Assembly (NCBI RefSeq): GCF_024166365.1
Contig: NC_064820.1
Location: 133,630,001 to 133,694,000, forward strand
Length of the DNA stretch: 64,000 nt
From: Elephas maximus indicus
Lineage: Eukaryota; Chordata; Mammalia; Proboscidea; Elephantidae
Reading direction: 5' to 3'
Position numbers and translations under genes: made by a program. Positions 1-12,714 of the stretch are shown here, in pieces. Position 1 is the first letter of the stretch. Every line of letters begins with the position of its first letter. The notes beneath the pieces are model-generated. The model worked only from the letters and a program-made list of their open reading frames with translations. It did no database searches and was not told the DNA's origin.

Positions 1-154
1 CATTCAGACAAATTCTTTTGTCTTTGGTCACATGGACAAGTTTCTTTGATAATTTTGGTAACATCATTTTGAAAATGTGAAAGTGCTTCATGAATGCAAG
101 GCAAAAGGAGCTCATAAAGTTACCAATGATATTCCATAGTTTGCTTTCTATCAT

Positions 155-364
155 GGGAGCTCTGGTGGTACAGTGGTTAGAGCTCTTGGCTGCTAAACAA
201 AAGGTCAGTGGTTCAAACCCACCAGCTGCTTATCTGGAGAAAGATGTGGCAGTCTGCTTCCATAAAGATTACAGCCTTGGAAACCCTGCGGGGCAGTTCT
301 ACTTTGTCCTACAGGGTTGCTATGAGGCAGAGTCGACTCAACTGCCATGAGTTTGGGTTTTTGG
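155..364 (+). mobile_element. AfroSINE (tRNA-derived SINE with RTE-type tail)
   Basis: A non-coding, RNA polymerase III-type SINE. The tRNA-like head has an A-box-like stretch (tggtacagtgg, 166-176) and a B box (ggttcaaaccc, 210-220). The body ends with the family signature ggggcagttctactttgtcc and a diverged gagtcgactcaactgcca tail. It is flanked by a perfect 10-bp target-site duplication, tttctatcat, at 145-154 and 365-374, so both ends are defined. Short ORFs crossing it are SINE translation and not genes. AfroSINEs are known only from Afrotheria, so this element also helps identify the source. Confidence 0.92.
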
Positions 365-374
365 TTTCTATCAT

Positions 375-2021
375 AGTGGGTATGAATTTTATTTCCGGAC
401 TCAGATGTGTAAAAAATGTTACGCTAAGTTGTTTTCCTAAATTTAATGAAATCTCTCGCTGGTCTCTTATCCCATGAGACCAGCAGAAAACTCAGTCCCA
501 GTCATTGCATGTTCTCCTCTCCAAACCAGACCAGGTTCATGGGAAAGTTCCCAGGGTCTTGAGGTGAACAGATCATTGGGGGTCGTTTTCCTGCTTACAG
601 GTGAATTGCTAATCATCCTGTGAACTGCATCTTAAAATCAAATGTTTTTAAATTTATATTGTTACTTTGAGACATTTTGGGGACAAGAATGCTGTACCCT
701 TCCAAAGTTGACTCATCTCAAAATGGGTTTCCGGGGAGTGTGATGAACAACCCACAGAAACATTCTCCTGGGATGCCTGTAGGCACTCTACTAAATGATG
801 AGCTCCTCTAAAACAGGTGCTTTGGAGCTTTACCAAATGGTCCTGAGACCATTTTTGCTGCACCATCAACATCACTCATTTTCTATTGGTATAAGAGCAC
901 TGTGTATCATACCATCGGAGCTGTTTACAATATTGGCAATGTCTATGTTCCTGCCCTGCCCCCTTATCTCTCTTCCAGGATATGTTTTCTGTAATAGATG
1001 TGCTGGCTTTTTTTTCACTGGCACATTTGATATCAGCTGCCTGGCAGTAAATACTGCATGGTGCTAGAGATTGTCTCCAACCTGATTTCTTAATCCTTAG
1101 CTTGTTCCAATATTTATACGGCTGAGTTAGCACATGAGATGCTATAAAACACTGGGACTGATCTGAGATAGACAAAAAAGCCTTCCAAGTTCTACAAATT
1201 TCCCTCCTAAAGACTTTATTTTTAGAGTCAGGGAGAAAACAGGCTAAAGTCCATTTACAGAAGGTGAACTTTGAAATCTAGGCTGCTGAGACTCAGTAGA
1301 GCCTCAGATGTTTAATGTAATCAATCACAACTGCCTTGAAATAAATTTGAGCTGCCATTTTGCAACTTGCCTTCTTATGTATAAAAATGGAACGGAAGGG
1401 TAAAAATCTTACTGCCTGTAGGCCACTCTGAAATTCCATTGGTTTCAAAAGCTATTTTTAAGTGGGGTGGAAAATGTGAGGCTTCAAGACTATGTAGTGT
1501 CTCCAGCCAAACTCCTCTAGCAAATGCAGTGAAAAAGAAAATTGGCAAAAAAAAAAAAAACCAAACACGGGCGCACACACACACACAAACCCACGAAACT
1601 TTACCCCACCTGTTGCATGAAGAATAGGGTGATTTTGTATAATGAAAATTTCTAATTTGCAACCCTGTGGGATTAGTAAAGAAAAATAGGAATTGTTGAC
1701 ATATTTTGGTACCAACTCATTAACAAGTTATGGAGGAGGCTTCTAGCTGCTCACCAAAATCACTTTTCCATTGTTTTCACAGTAACAGAAACTACGCAAT
1801 GGCTACCCACATACACTACGTATCCCAGTTTCCCTTGCAGTTAGGTGAGGCCAGCTGACATAAAAGTAGGATGTGGTAGTTTCTAGTCTCATGCGTAAAC
1901 TTCAGAATGGCTTTTTATATTTTGGTAGTAGTATACACAAGAAAAAAAGCACCTGAAGTCATATGCCCTAAAATTGTTAAATCCTTAAAGCAGCAAGTAA
2001 TCAAGGAGATTCATCAGAGCT
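375..2021. other. No gene seen; A-run and CA microsatellite
   Basis: Apart from an A-run at about 1547-1560 and a short (CA)n tract at about 1573-1588, I recognise no repeat family or gene here. ORFs are short, overlap on both strands and show no protein-like composition. Bases 1-144 are similarly featureless. Confidence 0.6.
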
Positions 2022-2032
2022 ATCAATATCTA

Positions 2033-4968
2033 TGACTGGGGCAGAGATGCCTCCTCAAAGTAGAGTCAACCTTAATGATATGGATGGAATCAAGCTTTCA
2101 GAGCCTTCACTTGCCGATGTGGCACGACTCAAAATGAGAAGACACAGCTGCAAACATTCATTAATAATCGGAACATGGAATGTACAAAGTATGAATCTAG
2201 GAAAATTGGAAATCATCAAAAATGAAATGGAATGCATAAACATTGACATCCTAGGCATTAGTGAGCTGAAATGTACTGGTATTGGCCATTTTGAATCAGG
2301 CAAGCATATGGTCTACTATGCCCGCAATGACAACTTGAAGAGGAATGGCATTGCATTCATTGTCAAAAAGAACATTTCAAGATCTATCCTGAAGTACAGT
2401 GCTGTCAGTGATAGAACAATAATCATACACCTACAAGGAAGACCAGTTAATAGGACTATTATTCAAATTTACTCACCAAACACTAAGGCCAAAGATGAAG
2501 AAATTGAAGATTTTTACCAACTTCTGTAGTCTGAGATTGAAAGAACATGCAATCAGGATGCATTGATAATTACTGGTGATTGGAATGTGAAAGTTGGAGA
2601 GAAAGAACAAGGATTGGTAGTTGGAAAATATGGCCTTGGTGGTGGAAATGATGCCAGAGATCTCATGATAGAATTTTTCAAGACCAATGACTTCCTTATT
2701 GCAAATATATTTTTTCACCAACATAAATGGTGACTATACACATGGACCTCACCAGATAGAATACACAGGAAACGGGTCAACTACATCTGCAGAAAAAGAC
2801 AATGGAAAAGCTCAATATCATCAGTCAGAACAAGGCCAGGGGCTGACTGTGGAACAGACCATCAATTGCTTATATTCCAGTTCAAGTTGAAACTGAAGAA
2901 AATTAGAACAAGTCCACGAGAGCCGAAGTACGACCTTGAGCATGTCCCACCTGAATTTAGAGACCATCTCAAGAATAGATTTGATGTGCTGAACACTAAT
3001 GACTGAAGATCAGATGATCTATGGAATGACACTGAGGACATTAAACATGAAGAAAGCAAGAGATCATTAAAAAGGTAGGAAAGAAAGGAAAGACAAAAAT
3101 GGACGTCAGAAGAGACTCTGAAATGTGCTCTTGAACATCAGGTAGCTAAAACAAAAGGAAGAAAAGATGAAGTCAAAATTTCAAAGGGTGTCTTGAGAAG
3201 ACAAGGTAAAGTATTGTAACAACATGTGCAAAGACCTGAAGGTAGAAAACCAAAAGGGAAGAACATGCTCAGCATTTCTCAAGCTGAAACAATTGAAGAA
3301 AAAATCAAGTCTCAAGTTGCAATGTTGAAGGATTCTACAAAGAAAATATTAAATGACATAGGAAACTTTAAAAGAAGATGGAAGGAATACACAGTCACTA
3401 TACGAAAATGAACTGGTCAACTTTCAACCATTTCAGGAGTAACATATGATCAGAAACTGATGGTACTGAAGGAAGAAGTCCAAGCTGCTCTGAAGGCATC
3501 AATAAAAAACAAATCTCCAGGAACGACGGAATACCAACTGAGATGTTTCAACAAGCAGATGCAGCACTGGAAGTATTCACTCGTCTATGCCAAAATATTT
3601 GGAAGACAGTTACCTCGCCGACTGACTGGAAGTAATCCATATTTATGCCTATTTCCAAGAAAGATGATACAACTGAATGTGGAAATTATTGAAAAATATC
3701 AATAACACACGCAAGTAAAATTTTCCTGAAGATCATTCAAAAGTGGCTGCAGCAGTATATTGACGGGGAACTGCCGGAAATTCAAGTCAGTTTCAGAAGG
3801 GGACATGGAACCAGCAATGGATGATGTCAGATGGATCTTGGCTGAAAGCAGAGAATACCAGAAAGATGTTTACCTGTGTTTTATTGACTATCCAAAGGCA
3901 TTCCATTGGGTGGATCATAACAAATTGTAGATAACATTGTGAAGAATGGGAATTCCAGAACAGTTAATTGTGCTCGTGAGGAGCCTGTACATAGATAAAG
4001 AGGCAACTATTGGAAAAAAATAAGTGGATACTGCATGGATTAAAGTCAGGAAATGTGTGCTTCAGGGTTGCATGCTTTCACCATACTTATTCTATTTGTA
4101 TGCTGAGCAAATAACCTGAGAAGCTGGACCATATGAGGAAGAATGGGGCATCAGGATTGGAGCAAGACTCATTAACAACCTGCGCTATGCAGATGACACA
4201 ACCTTGCTCACTGAAAGTGAAGAGGACTTGAAGCACTTACTAATGAAAATCAAAGACCACAGCTTTCAGTATGGATTGCACCTCAACATAAAGAAAATAA
4301 AAATCCTCACAGCTGGACCCATGAGCAACATCATGATAAATGGAGAAAAGACTGAAGTTGTCAAGGATTTCATTTTACTTGGACCCACAATCAACACCCA
4401 TGGAAGCAGCAGTCAAGAAATCGAAAGACTCATTGCGTTGGACAAATCTGCTGCAAAAGACCTTAAAGTGATGAAAAGCAAGGATGTCACCATGAAGACT
4501 AAGGTGCACCTGACCCAAGCCATGATGTTTTCAATCACCTCATATGCATGCTAAAGTTGGATGATGAATTAGGAAGACAGAAGAATTGATGTCTTTGAAT
4601 TGTGATTTTGGTGAAGAATATTGAATATACGGACCATGGACTACCAAAAGAATGAACAAATCTCTCTTGGAAGAAGTACAACCAAAATTCTCCTGAGAAG
4701 CAAGGATGGTGAGACTACATCTCACATACTTTGGACATGTTATCAGGAGAGATCGTTCCCTGAAGAAGGACATCATGCTTGGTAAAGTAGAGCATCAGCG
4801 AAAAAGAGGAAGATCCTCAATAGAATGGATTGACACAGTGGCTGCAATAATGGGCTCAAGCATAAAAACACTTGTGAGGATGGTGCAGGACCGAGCAAGG
4901 TTTCATTGTGTTGTACATAGGGTTGCTATGTGGGGAAACCTACTTAAGGGCACCTAACAACAACAACA
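2033..4968 (+). mobile_element. RTE (BovB-like) LINE, almost complete, inactive
   Basis: This LINE would encode one protein with an apurinic-type endonuclease followed by reverse transcriptase. The endonuclease start is readable at 2032-2529 (GTWNVQSMNLGKLEII, then LGISELK). The reverse transcriptase core motif YADD is at 4186-4197, and the C-terminal region runs to about 4957. The reading frame is broken by many stops and frameshifts, so only fragments stay open (2032-2529, 4204-4554, 4706-4957). The element lacks the 5' UTR seen in the copy at 27-29 kb and ends in the (CAA)n tail typical of the family. A diverged duplication flanks it: atcaatatcta at 2022-2032 and atcaataacta at 4969-4979, 10 of 11 matching. 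It is a dead insertion. Confidence 0.9.
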
Positions 4969-4979
4969 ATCAATAACTA

Positions 4980-7900
4980 ACATCCTACATGGATATGGTG
5001 AGCAACCAGTTCACAGCTATATTTGATTTTACTTATATTCATCACCAGGTGTTCAGTACAGAAGTAGCATAAACTCTTTTTAGAATATGATCATATCCTT
5101 AAGTCAGGGAAAAATATAGGGGTTAGATGAGATGAAGAGGCATTTAAAGAAATATTGAAAGTTAACGGGGATTTTAATTCACATTGAGAGATCAATGTTG
5201 GAATGTGTAGGTATCGTAGGGGTTGGAGGGCTGGCATGTTAGAATACTTAGAAGTAGAATTGAAAACAAGAGGAGAAGGCTTATGTCAAAGTAGAACTGG
5301 AGGGCCAGGGGACAGGAGAGTGGATAAGAATAAGAGTATAATTTGATAGCAGGCTTTGGAACAAGAGTTTCTGGAAACAGTCTAGCAGTTTGACATTAGG
5401 AGAAACTGGATATCAAAGGGAATGTAAGGCAGATGTCTACAAAGTCTGAGCAGGTGGGTTAGCCACCTGGAGATCCACAGAAACTGAAGAGGCAAGACAA
5501 AGAAGGCGAAACTAATGCACAGTAAAAATACAAAGGAGAGATCCTGAGAGTGAGGCCAAGATGGCCCCAGCCAGATGCTTTCTAAGTTGCAGTTAGGAGT
5601 ACTAACTCTGTAAAGGAGGTTACCTACCATTTCATCTTTGCTCCTTTGTCATCTCCTATGGAGTTAATCATGGCAGAAGTGAAACTCAGAGAGTTCCTGT
5701 GATAAGGAAGGGAATCATCCCATCATTCTTGTAATGGGGAAAAATTGTGCACTGTCTCATAAGGTACAGTTGTAATGGCATAAGGCTTTCAGGAACTGCT
5801 GTGTTTAGGCTCAGTCAGTGTCAAAGTCTTGGTGCTTTTTCTAAATGAAGCAGTCACACTGAGGTTAAATGAGGAGAAACAGTATAAGTGGGCCTGAACA
5901 GCCCTTTGGAGATCCAAGGATACCGACTATTTTGCTCAAGGTCCTTGAATTTTTAGATGAACCAAACTCCAAGAAGAAATGAATACAATTTGCAATAGAT
6001 TTTCTCATTTCAGAATTGCAATTGTGTTCCTGGAGTCTTCCTGTGAACAGGAGGACTCAGCCTTTCAAATGGGAAGTAAACTTTCCTCTAATCATTTTTA
6101 ATAAAAAAACAGGGGACAGATTATTCTAGGATGGCAATGTCATTTTGAATTTCGTGGTTCTCTACAGCAGGTTCCAGCGGGTCTTGATTTATACATGAAT
6201 TCTCATGATTTTAAAGATGAAGCAGCTTTAGTTTGGGTTTCTACTTTCCAATTAACAAACATATTACTTTATGATAACTTTGGTTTAATAAGTAACAAGC
6301 ATGATTAACGTGAGGTCAATTATATTTGAAGCAACAGGGCAATGTTCAGAGTCATGTGTGCCTCTTTCCTTAGAGATAACAATATCCAATGTTGTTATGA
6401 ATTTCCATGAGAATTCGCAATAAGACTTGTGTCTTTGCTGAAGGTCTTTGTAGTTTTTAGGTGCCATGCAATTGGTTTCGATTCGTAGTGACCCCGACAT
6501 ATAATAGAACGGAACACTGCCCGGTCCTGGGCCATCCTCACAGTTGTTGCTATGTTTGAGCCCATTGTTTGTAACTGGAACTAAACGAAGTAACAAACAA
6601 GCTTCATGTAGGAAAACAGAGATGGGAAAGGAGAAACAAAAATAAAATAACCAGGTAGCCAGCTTTGTGTATATGCATATGGTTTTATGTTTTGAAGACT
6701 ATGCCTCAGTCACAGAAGACGCCAAATAACTGAGTCTGGATTAAGAACGAAACATATAAGCTGAGTTCTTTCCTTCATAGTTTTATTGTTCCCCTGACAC
6801 CAAGCTTTCCTCCCATTTGGAACCCTCAGATATTCCACACATGTTTTATTGGACTTAAAAGAAATCTTGCCATTCTGGTGGCTTTGTTTCCAAACTCTTA
6901 AAACACCTAGTTAAAAGTTCTGCCCCTGGGATTCAAGCTTTGACTATGCCTTGAATATGTAACAGGGCTTTTGTTTTATGAACTTGTGAGATTTTTCTGT
7001 TCCTTTCTTTATGCCAGTCCACACCTCCAGAAAATTTGGGAGAAGGATAGTTCCTGGGCAAGGCTTCCTGTTTTCTTCCAGAGCCTATTTTTCTTGCCAA
7101 TTTTCCTCATGGTCTTTGCCTAAAGAGAAAAGGAAGTTCCAATAGGGGCCTGATTTGCATGGTTAATATGAAACCAACTTCAGGTCTGGTTTGTAATTTT
7201 CCAAGAACAAACACATTACTTTATGGCAAGCAAATACTCTAATAGCCTTACTTTCGATTTAGAGACCAACAAGCATGAATAACAGAGGTTCAATGTAGAA
7301 GATCCAGGAGATTATCCCACTTGAGTCCTATTCCTTCTAGCATGTCCTCCCAGACTATAAACCCTGGAAAGCTAGAAACTACATTTGACAGATTCCTTTT
7401 GAGTTATGAGTGACTCTAACCTTTATTCTCCACATGAACTCATTCACATGAAATTTGGGAAAAGGAAAAGAGCAAGAGGTGGTGGCCATAGGCATGAAGT
7501 TCTAAACTTCTGGCAAGTATAGAACAGAGGCAGTGTGGCTCTGGGGTTGGCAGCTGCAGAGCAGATTTCTTGCTTCAATAATTCCCAATTGCAACAGAGC
7601 CCATACCATCAACAGATCCCTTAAAATGTCAGTTCTCTGGAGAGCCTCTAGAAGCTGTTTCTGAAAGTTCAGTCTAGAATCCGTTCTTTCAACTTGTGCC
7701 GTGGTTTTGTGACTTATATTCCATGATAATCTCCCTTCTGTTTATATTATCTACAGTGGTTTCTGTCGCCTGCAACAAAAAACTGACTGATAGAGTCAAC
7801 CTCATTGGAAAAACTCAATGGCAGGATCTTTGTAGGCTTCTTAAAGAGTCACACTTAGGCTTACTCTCTCCTCTCTGTCTCCCCTCCATTCTTACTGGTG

Positions 7901-8653
7901 GCCCCAGGAATATGTCCTGGCCACATATTTTTTCTAGCTGTCACCACCTTTTCTTTATTTTCTGAGATCTCATTCTTGTAAGATCTCAATCGTGTAAGAT
8001 TATAAGAAAATGATATGAATGTTTACACATCCTTATTCACTAAACCCACATTCATTTTAAGTTTTTTTTTATCATTAGCCATATTCATTTTAAGTTTTAG
8101 GTCATGAATTATCATAGAAAGCAAGGTGGGGTTTTTCATAAAACAGAAACCAGTAGATGACAGGGGTATATCTACCCTTTGTGAAGTTTCATAGGAGTTG
8201 TACCCTGTACACAGTGAACTGGAAAAAGAACATGAGTTACACATCACTAGTGTCTTCTTCTGCATACTTCTTAGCTGACTCCCACACAGTAGTTATGCCC
8301 CCTTTAATTTCCAGGGACAACCTTCATTAGGGTTACTCCTTCTTATAACAGGTGAAATGCATCCATGCTTTCAAATTCTAGCGATTCACTTGTATATGGA
8401 AATATGCCTGTAATTCTAGTGTCCTTGCTGCCACTTCTGCTTGCAACATCCCATGTTATAGCCAGTCACCTCAAGTAGTCCCTGATACTTATTTCTAGCT
8501 TAACAAACTTCTAAACCTCAGGTTTGGTCTGCCCCTTGTAAACTGCTTGCAGTTGGAGGACTGGTCCTTGAACTGGTTCCTCAGAATTGCACAGGTTGTG
8601 TAACTATTTTCCTCTATTCTGTCTTTGCCAAGATATCAGAGTTTTCAGAGGCT
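4980..8653. other. No gene seen; diverged local duplication inside
   Basis: A 3.7-kb stretch without a convincing gene. It holds an RTE tail fragment (6459-6571) and two diverged direct copies of an approximately 130-170-bp segment (about 6165-6330 and 7130-7300). ORFs are all shorter than about 105 codons and none resembles a known protein. Confidence 0.55.
6459..6571 (-). mobile_element. RTE LINE 3'-end fragment
   Basis: This is the reverse complement of the extreme 3' end of the RTE family: ggtgccatgcaattgg, then gaacactgcccggtcctggg and gagcccattgtt. Only about 110 bp are present, so it is a strongly 5'-truncated insertion. The short minus-strand ORF across it is RTE-derived and not a gene. 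Confidence 0.75.
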
Positions 8654-8665
8654 ATTTATTCGTTT

Positions 8666-11146
8666 CAAAGATGAAAAATTGAAGAGTTTTATCACCTTCT
8701 GCAGTCTGAAGTTGATCGAACATGCAATCAGTATGAGTTGATAATTACTGGTGATTGGAATGCGAAAGCTAGAAACGAAGAAGCATCAGTAGTTGGAAAA
8801 TATGTCCTCGGTGATAGAAACAATGGTGGAGATTGAATGATAGAATTTTGCAAGACCAACAACTTCTTCATTGCAAATACCTTTTTTCACCAACATAAAT
8901 GGCAACTATACACATGGACCTCACCAGATGGAATACACAGGAATTAAATTGACTACATCTGTGGAAAGAAAGGATGGAAAAGCTCAATATCATCAGTCAG
9001 AACAAGGCCAGGGACCAACTGTGGAACAGACTACCAATTTCTCATATGCAAGTTCAAGTTGAAACTGAAGAAAATCAGAGCAAGTCCATGAGAGCCAAAG
9101 TACGACCTTGAGTATATCCCACCTGAATTTAGAGACCGTATCAAGAATAGATTCGACACCTTAAACACTAAAGACTGAAGACCAGATGAGTTGTGGAATG
9201 ACATCAAGGAAATCATACATGAAGAAAGCAAGAGGTCATTGAAAAGACAGGAAAGAAAGAAAAGCCCAAGATGGATGTCAGAGGAGACTCTGAAACTTGC
9301 TGTTGGATGTCAAGTAGCTAAAGTAAAAGGAAGAAATGAGGAAGTCAAAGAGCTGAACAGATGATTTCAAAGGGTGGCTTGAGAAGATAAAGTATTATAA
9401 GGACATGTGCAAAGAGCTGGAGATAGAAAACCAAAAGGGAAGAACACGCTTGGCCTTTCTCAAGCTGGAAAAACCGAAGCCTCAAGGTGCAATAGTGAAG
9501 GAATCTCTGGGGAGTATATTAAAACACACAAGAAACATCAAACAAAGTTGGAAGAAATACACAGACTCATTACACCAAAAGGAATTAGTTGACATTCAAT
9601 CATTTCAAGAGGTAGCATATGATCAGGAACCGATGATATTGAAGGAAGAAGTTCAAGCTGCAATGAAGGCATTGGTGAAAAAGAAGGTCCAGGAATTGAC
9701 GGAATATCAATTGAGGTTTCAACAAACAGATGCAGTGTGCTGGAAGTGCTCACTCCTCTATGCCAAGAAATATGGAAGACAGCTTCCTGGCCAACTGACT
9801 GGGAGAGATCCATCTTTATGCCTATTCTCAAGAAAGGTGATCCAACCCAATGTGGAAATTATTGAACAATATCATTAATATCACACACAAACAAAATTTT
9901 ACTGAAGGTCATTCAAAAGTGGCTGCAGCACCGTATTGACAGGGAACTGCCAGAAATTCAGGCTGGATTCAGGAGAGGACATGGAACCAGGGATATCATT
10001 GCTGATGTCAGATGGATCCTGGCTGAAAGCAGAGAATACCAGAAAGATGTTTACCTGTGTTTTATTAACTATGCCAAGGCATTCGACTGTGGGGATCATA
10101 ACAAATTATGGTTAGCGTTGTGAAGAATGGGAATTTCAGAACACTTAATGGTGCTCACGAAGAACCTTACATAGATCAAGAGGCAGTAGTTTGAACAGAA
10201 CAAGGGGATACTGCATGGTTTAAAGTCAGGAAAAGTATGCATTAGGGTTGCATCCTTTCACCATAACTATTCAATCTGCATGCTGAGCAAATAATCTGAG
10301 AAGCTGAACCATATGAAGAAGAACAGGGCATCAGGATTGGAGGAAGACTCATTAACAACCTGCATTATGTAGATGACACAACCTTCCTTGCTGAAAGTGA
10401 ATAGGACTTGAAGCACTTACTGACGAAGATCAAAGACCACAGTCTTCAGCAGGGATTACACCTCAACATAAAGAAAACAAAAACCCTCACAGCTGGACCA
10501 AGAAGTGACATCATGATAAACGGGGAAAGGATTGAAGTTGTCAAGGATTTCATTTTACTTGGATCCACGATCAACACCCACGGAAGCAGCAGTCAAGAAA
10601 TCATTGAGCAAATGATTGGGCAAATCTGCTGCAAAGGACTTCTTTAAAGTGTTGAAAAACAAAGATGTCACTTTGAAGATTAAGGTGCATCTTACCCAAG
10701 CCATGCTGTTTTCAATCACATCTTATGCATGTGAAAGCTGGACAATGAATAAGACTGAAGAATTGACCCCTTTGAATTGTGGTGTTGGTGAAGAACATTG
10801 AATATACCATGGACTACTAAAAGAATGAACAAATCTGTCTTTGAAGAAGTACAACCAGAATGTCCCTTAGAAGCAAGAACGGCGATACTGTGTCTTACGT
10901 ACTTTGGACATGTGGGCAGGAAGAATCAGTCCCTGGAGAAGGACATCATGCTTGGTAAAGTACAGGGTCATCAGAAAAAAGGAAGACCATTGATGAGATG
11001 GATTGACACAGTGGCTGTAACAATGGGCTGAAGCATAACAAGGATTGTAGGGATGGCACAGGACCAGGCAGTGTTTCGTTCTGTTGTGCATAGGGTTGCT
11101 ATGAGTCAGAACTGACTCGACAGCACCTAACAAAGACAAAAACAAC
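8666..11146 (+). mobile_element. RTE (BovB-like) LINE, 5'-truncated, inactive
   Basis: Second RTE copy. It begins inside the endonuclease region (compare aaagatgaaaaattgaag at 8668 with the matching point near 2490 of the first copy) and runs to the cagcacctaacaaagac tail. The reverse transcriptase motif reads YVDD (10366-10377) instead of the YADD seen in other copies here. Stops and frameshifts break the frame; the longest open piece is 9405-9878, the stretch linking endonuclease to reverse transcriptase. Flanks carry a near-perfect target-site duplication: atttattcgttt at 8654-8665 and atttattctttt at 11147-11158. Confidence 0.9.
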
Positions 11147-11438
11147 ATTTATTCTTTTAAGAATCAAAGACTCCAAAGAGATGTTTAGGATAGAACAGGG
11201 TGTGCAGAACAGACTTCAGGCAGATGGGAATTTAGAAAACAGATTAAGGATTTTTGATTGCATTTTGAAGAATTCATACTCCATCCAGGTCCAGGAGAAG
11301 TCAAAACAGTGGGAAAAACATATGACAATGACAAAGAAGTAGCTACATGCACAAATATATAAGAGAGAGTTTTATACTTCTATAAGTGGGAAAAACGAGT
11401 ATATCCATTTGGCTTCTTTGACTATGCTTACACCACAT

Positions 11439-11524
11439 GTTGTTGTTATTGTTAAGTGCCATTGAGTCCATTATGATTCATAGTGACCTTATAGGACAGA
11501 ATAGAGCTGCCCCATAAACTCTTT
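11439..11524 (-). mobile_element. AfroSINE 3'-end fragment
   Basis: Reverse complement of the SINE tail: tgttgttgttattgtt, then cattgagtccattatgattc and ataggacagaatagagctgc. The tRNA-like head is missing. It is about 85 bp long. Confidence 0.8.
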
Positions 11525-11879
11525 AATTATTATGGGCCTGCTTTTCTTCTGAGGGCTTATTTATACCATGCCAGATAGCCAGTGACAATCTTGGCAGTGT
11601 AGCAGAACTAGGATGGAATAAAGTTCGTGATTATTTGAGTCCTTACAAGCAAGGGACCAATCCTTTGGGGAAAGTTTTAGGGGAATTCCTTTCTACCTTC
11701 TGGTAAAAACAGCCTTTTTCACATTGGGCTGATGCAATTAAAGCCACGCCTTTTAAGGGGGACAGAATGGTACAGTGAAAAAAGGCCTCGATTTGAAGTG
11801 AAAAGTCCTGGGTATGAATTCTAATCTATTTATTAATAGTATGTCGACTTGGTCAAGTCAATTACTCTCTTGAAATCTT

Positions 11880-12695
11880 TTTATTCAGTTATTTATACCA
11901 TACTTTAGATGAAGGTTTACAGAACAAACTAATTTATCATTAAACAGTTGGCATGATATTGTTTTATGACATTGATTAACAACCCCACATGTCAACACCC
12001 TCCCTTCTCAACCTTGAGTTCCCTAATACCAGCTTTCCTGTCCCTTCCTGCCTTCTAGTCCTTGCCCCAGGGCTGGTGTGCCCCTTTAGTCTTATTTTGT
12101 TTTATGTGCCTATCTAATCTTTGGATGAAGGTTGATCCTCAGTAGTGCCTTCATTACTGAGTTGAAAGGGTGCCTAGGGGCCATACTGTCAGGGTTTCTC
12201 CAGTCTCTGTCAGACCAATAAGTCTGGTCTTTCTTTTTGAGTTAGACTTTTGTTCTACATTTTTCTCCGGCTCTGTCCTGGACTCTCTAGTGTGATCCCT
12301 GTCAGAAGTTAGTGGTGGTAGCCAGGCACCATCTAATCATACTGGACTCAGTCTGATGGATGCTATGGTAGACGTGGTCCATTATTCCTTTGGACTAATC
12401 TTTCCCTTGTATCTTTAGTTTTCTTTATTCTCCCTTGCTTCCGAAGGGGTGAGGCCATTGGAGTATCTTAGATGGCTGCTCAGAGGCTTTTAAGACCTCG
12501 GGCTCTACTCACCAAAGTAGAATGTAGAACATTTTCTTTATAAACTATGTGATATCAATTAAGCTAGATGTTCCCTGAGACCATGGTCCCCCACAGCCCT
12601 CAGACCAGCAATTGGGTCCCTCCCTCAGGCAGTTTGGATGTGTTTATGGAGCTTCCATGACCTTGCCTTATACAAGTTGTGCTGGCTTTCCCAGT
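11880..12695 (-). mobile_element. L1 LINE 3' end, 5'-truncated, with 19-bp TSD
   Basis: Antisense L1 3' end: the top strand begins near the L1 3' terminus (tagatgaaggtttacagaac) and proceeds through the 3' UTR (ccctttagtcttattttg, agtctggtctttcttt) to a 5' truncation. A perfect 19-bp target-site duplication, attactctcttgaaatctt, lies at 11861-11879 and 12696-12714 and defines the insertion exactly. No ORF2 sequence is included. The poly-A tail (T-rich on this strand) is short. Confidence 0.92.
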
Positions 12696-12714
12696 ATTAC
12701 TCTCTTGAAATCTT

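Noticed and set aside
8023-8100. Direct repeat of cattcattttaagttt at about 8049 and 8085
   Set aside because: Short T-rich local duplication consistent with replication slippage; no further structure.
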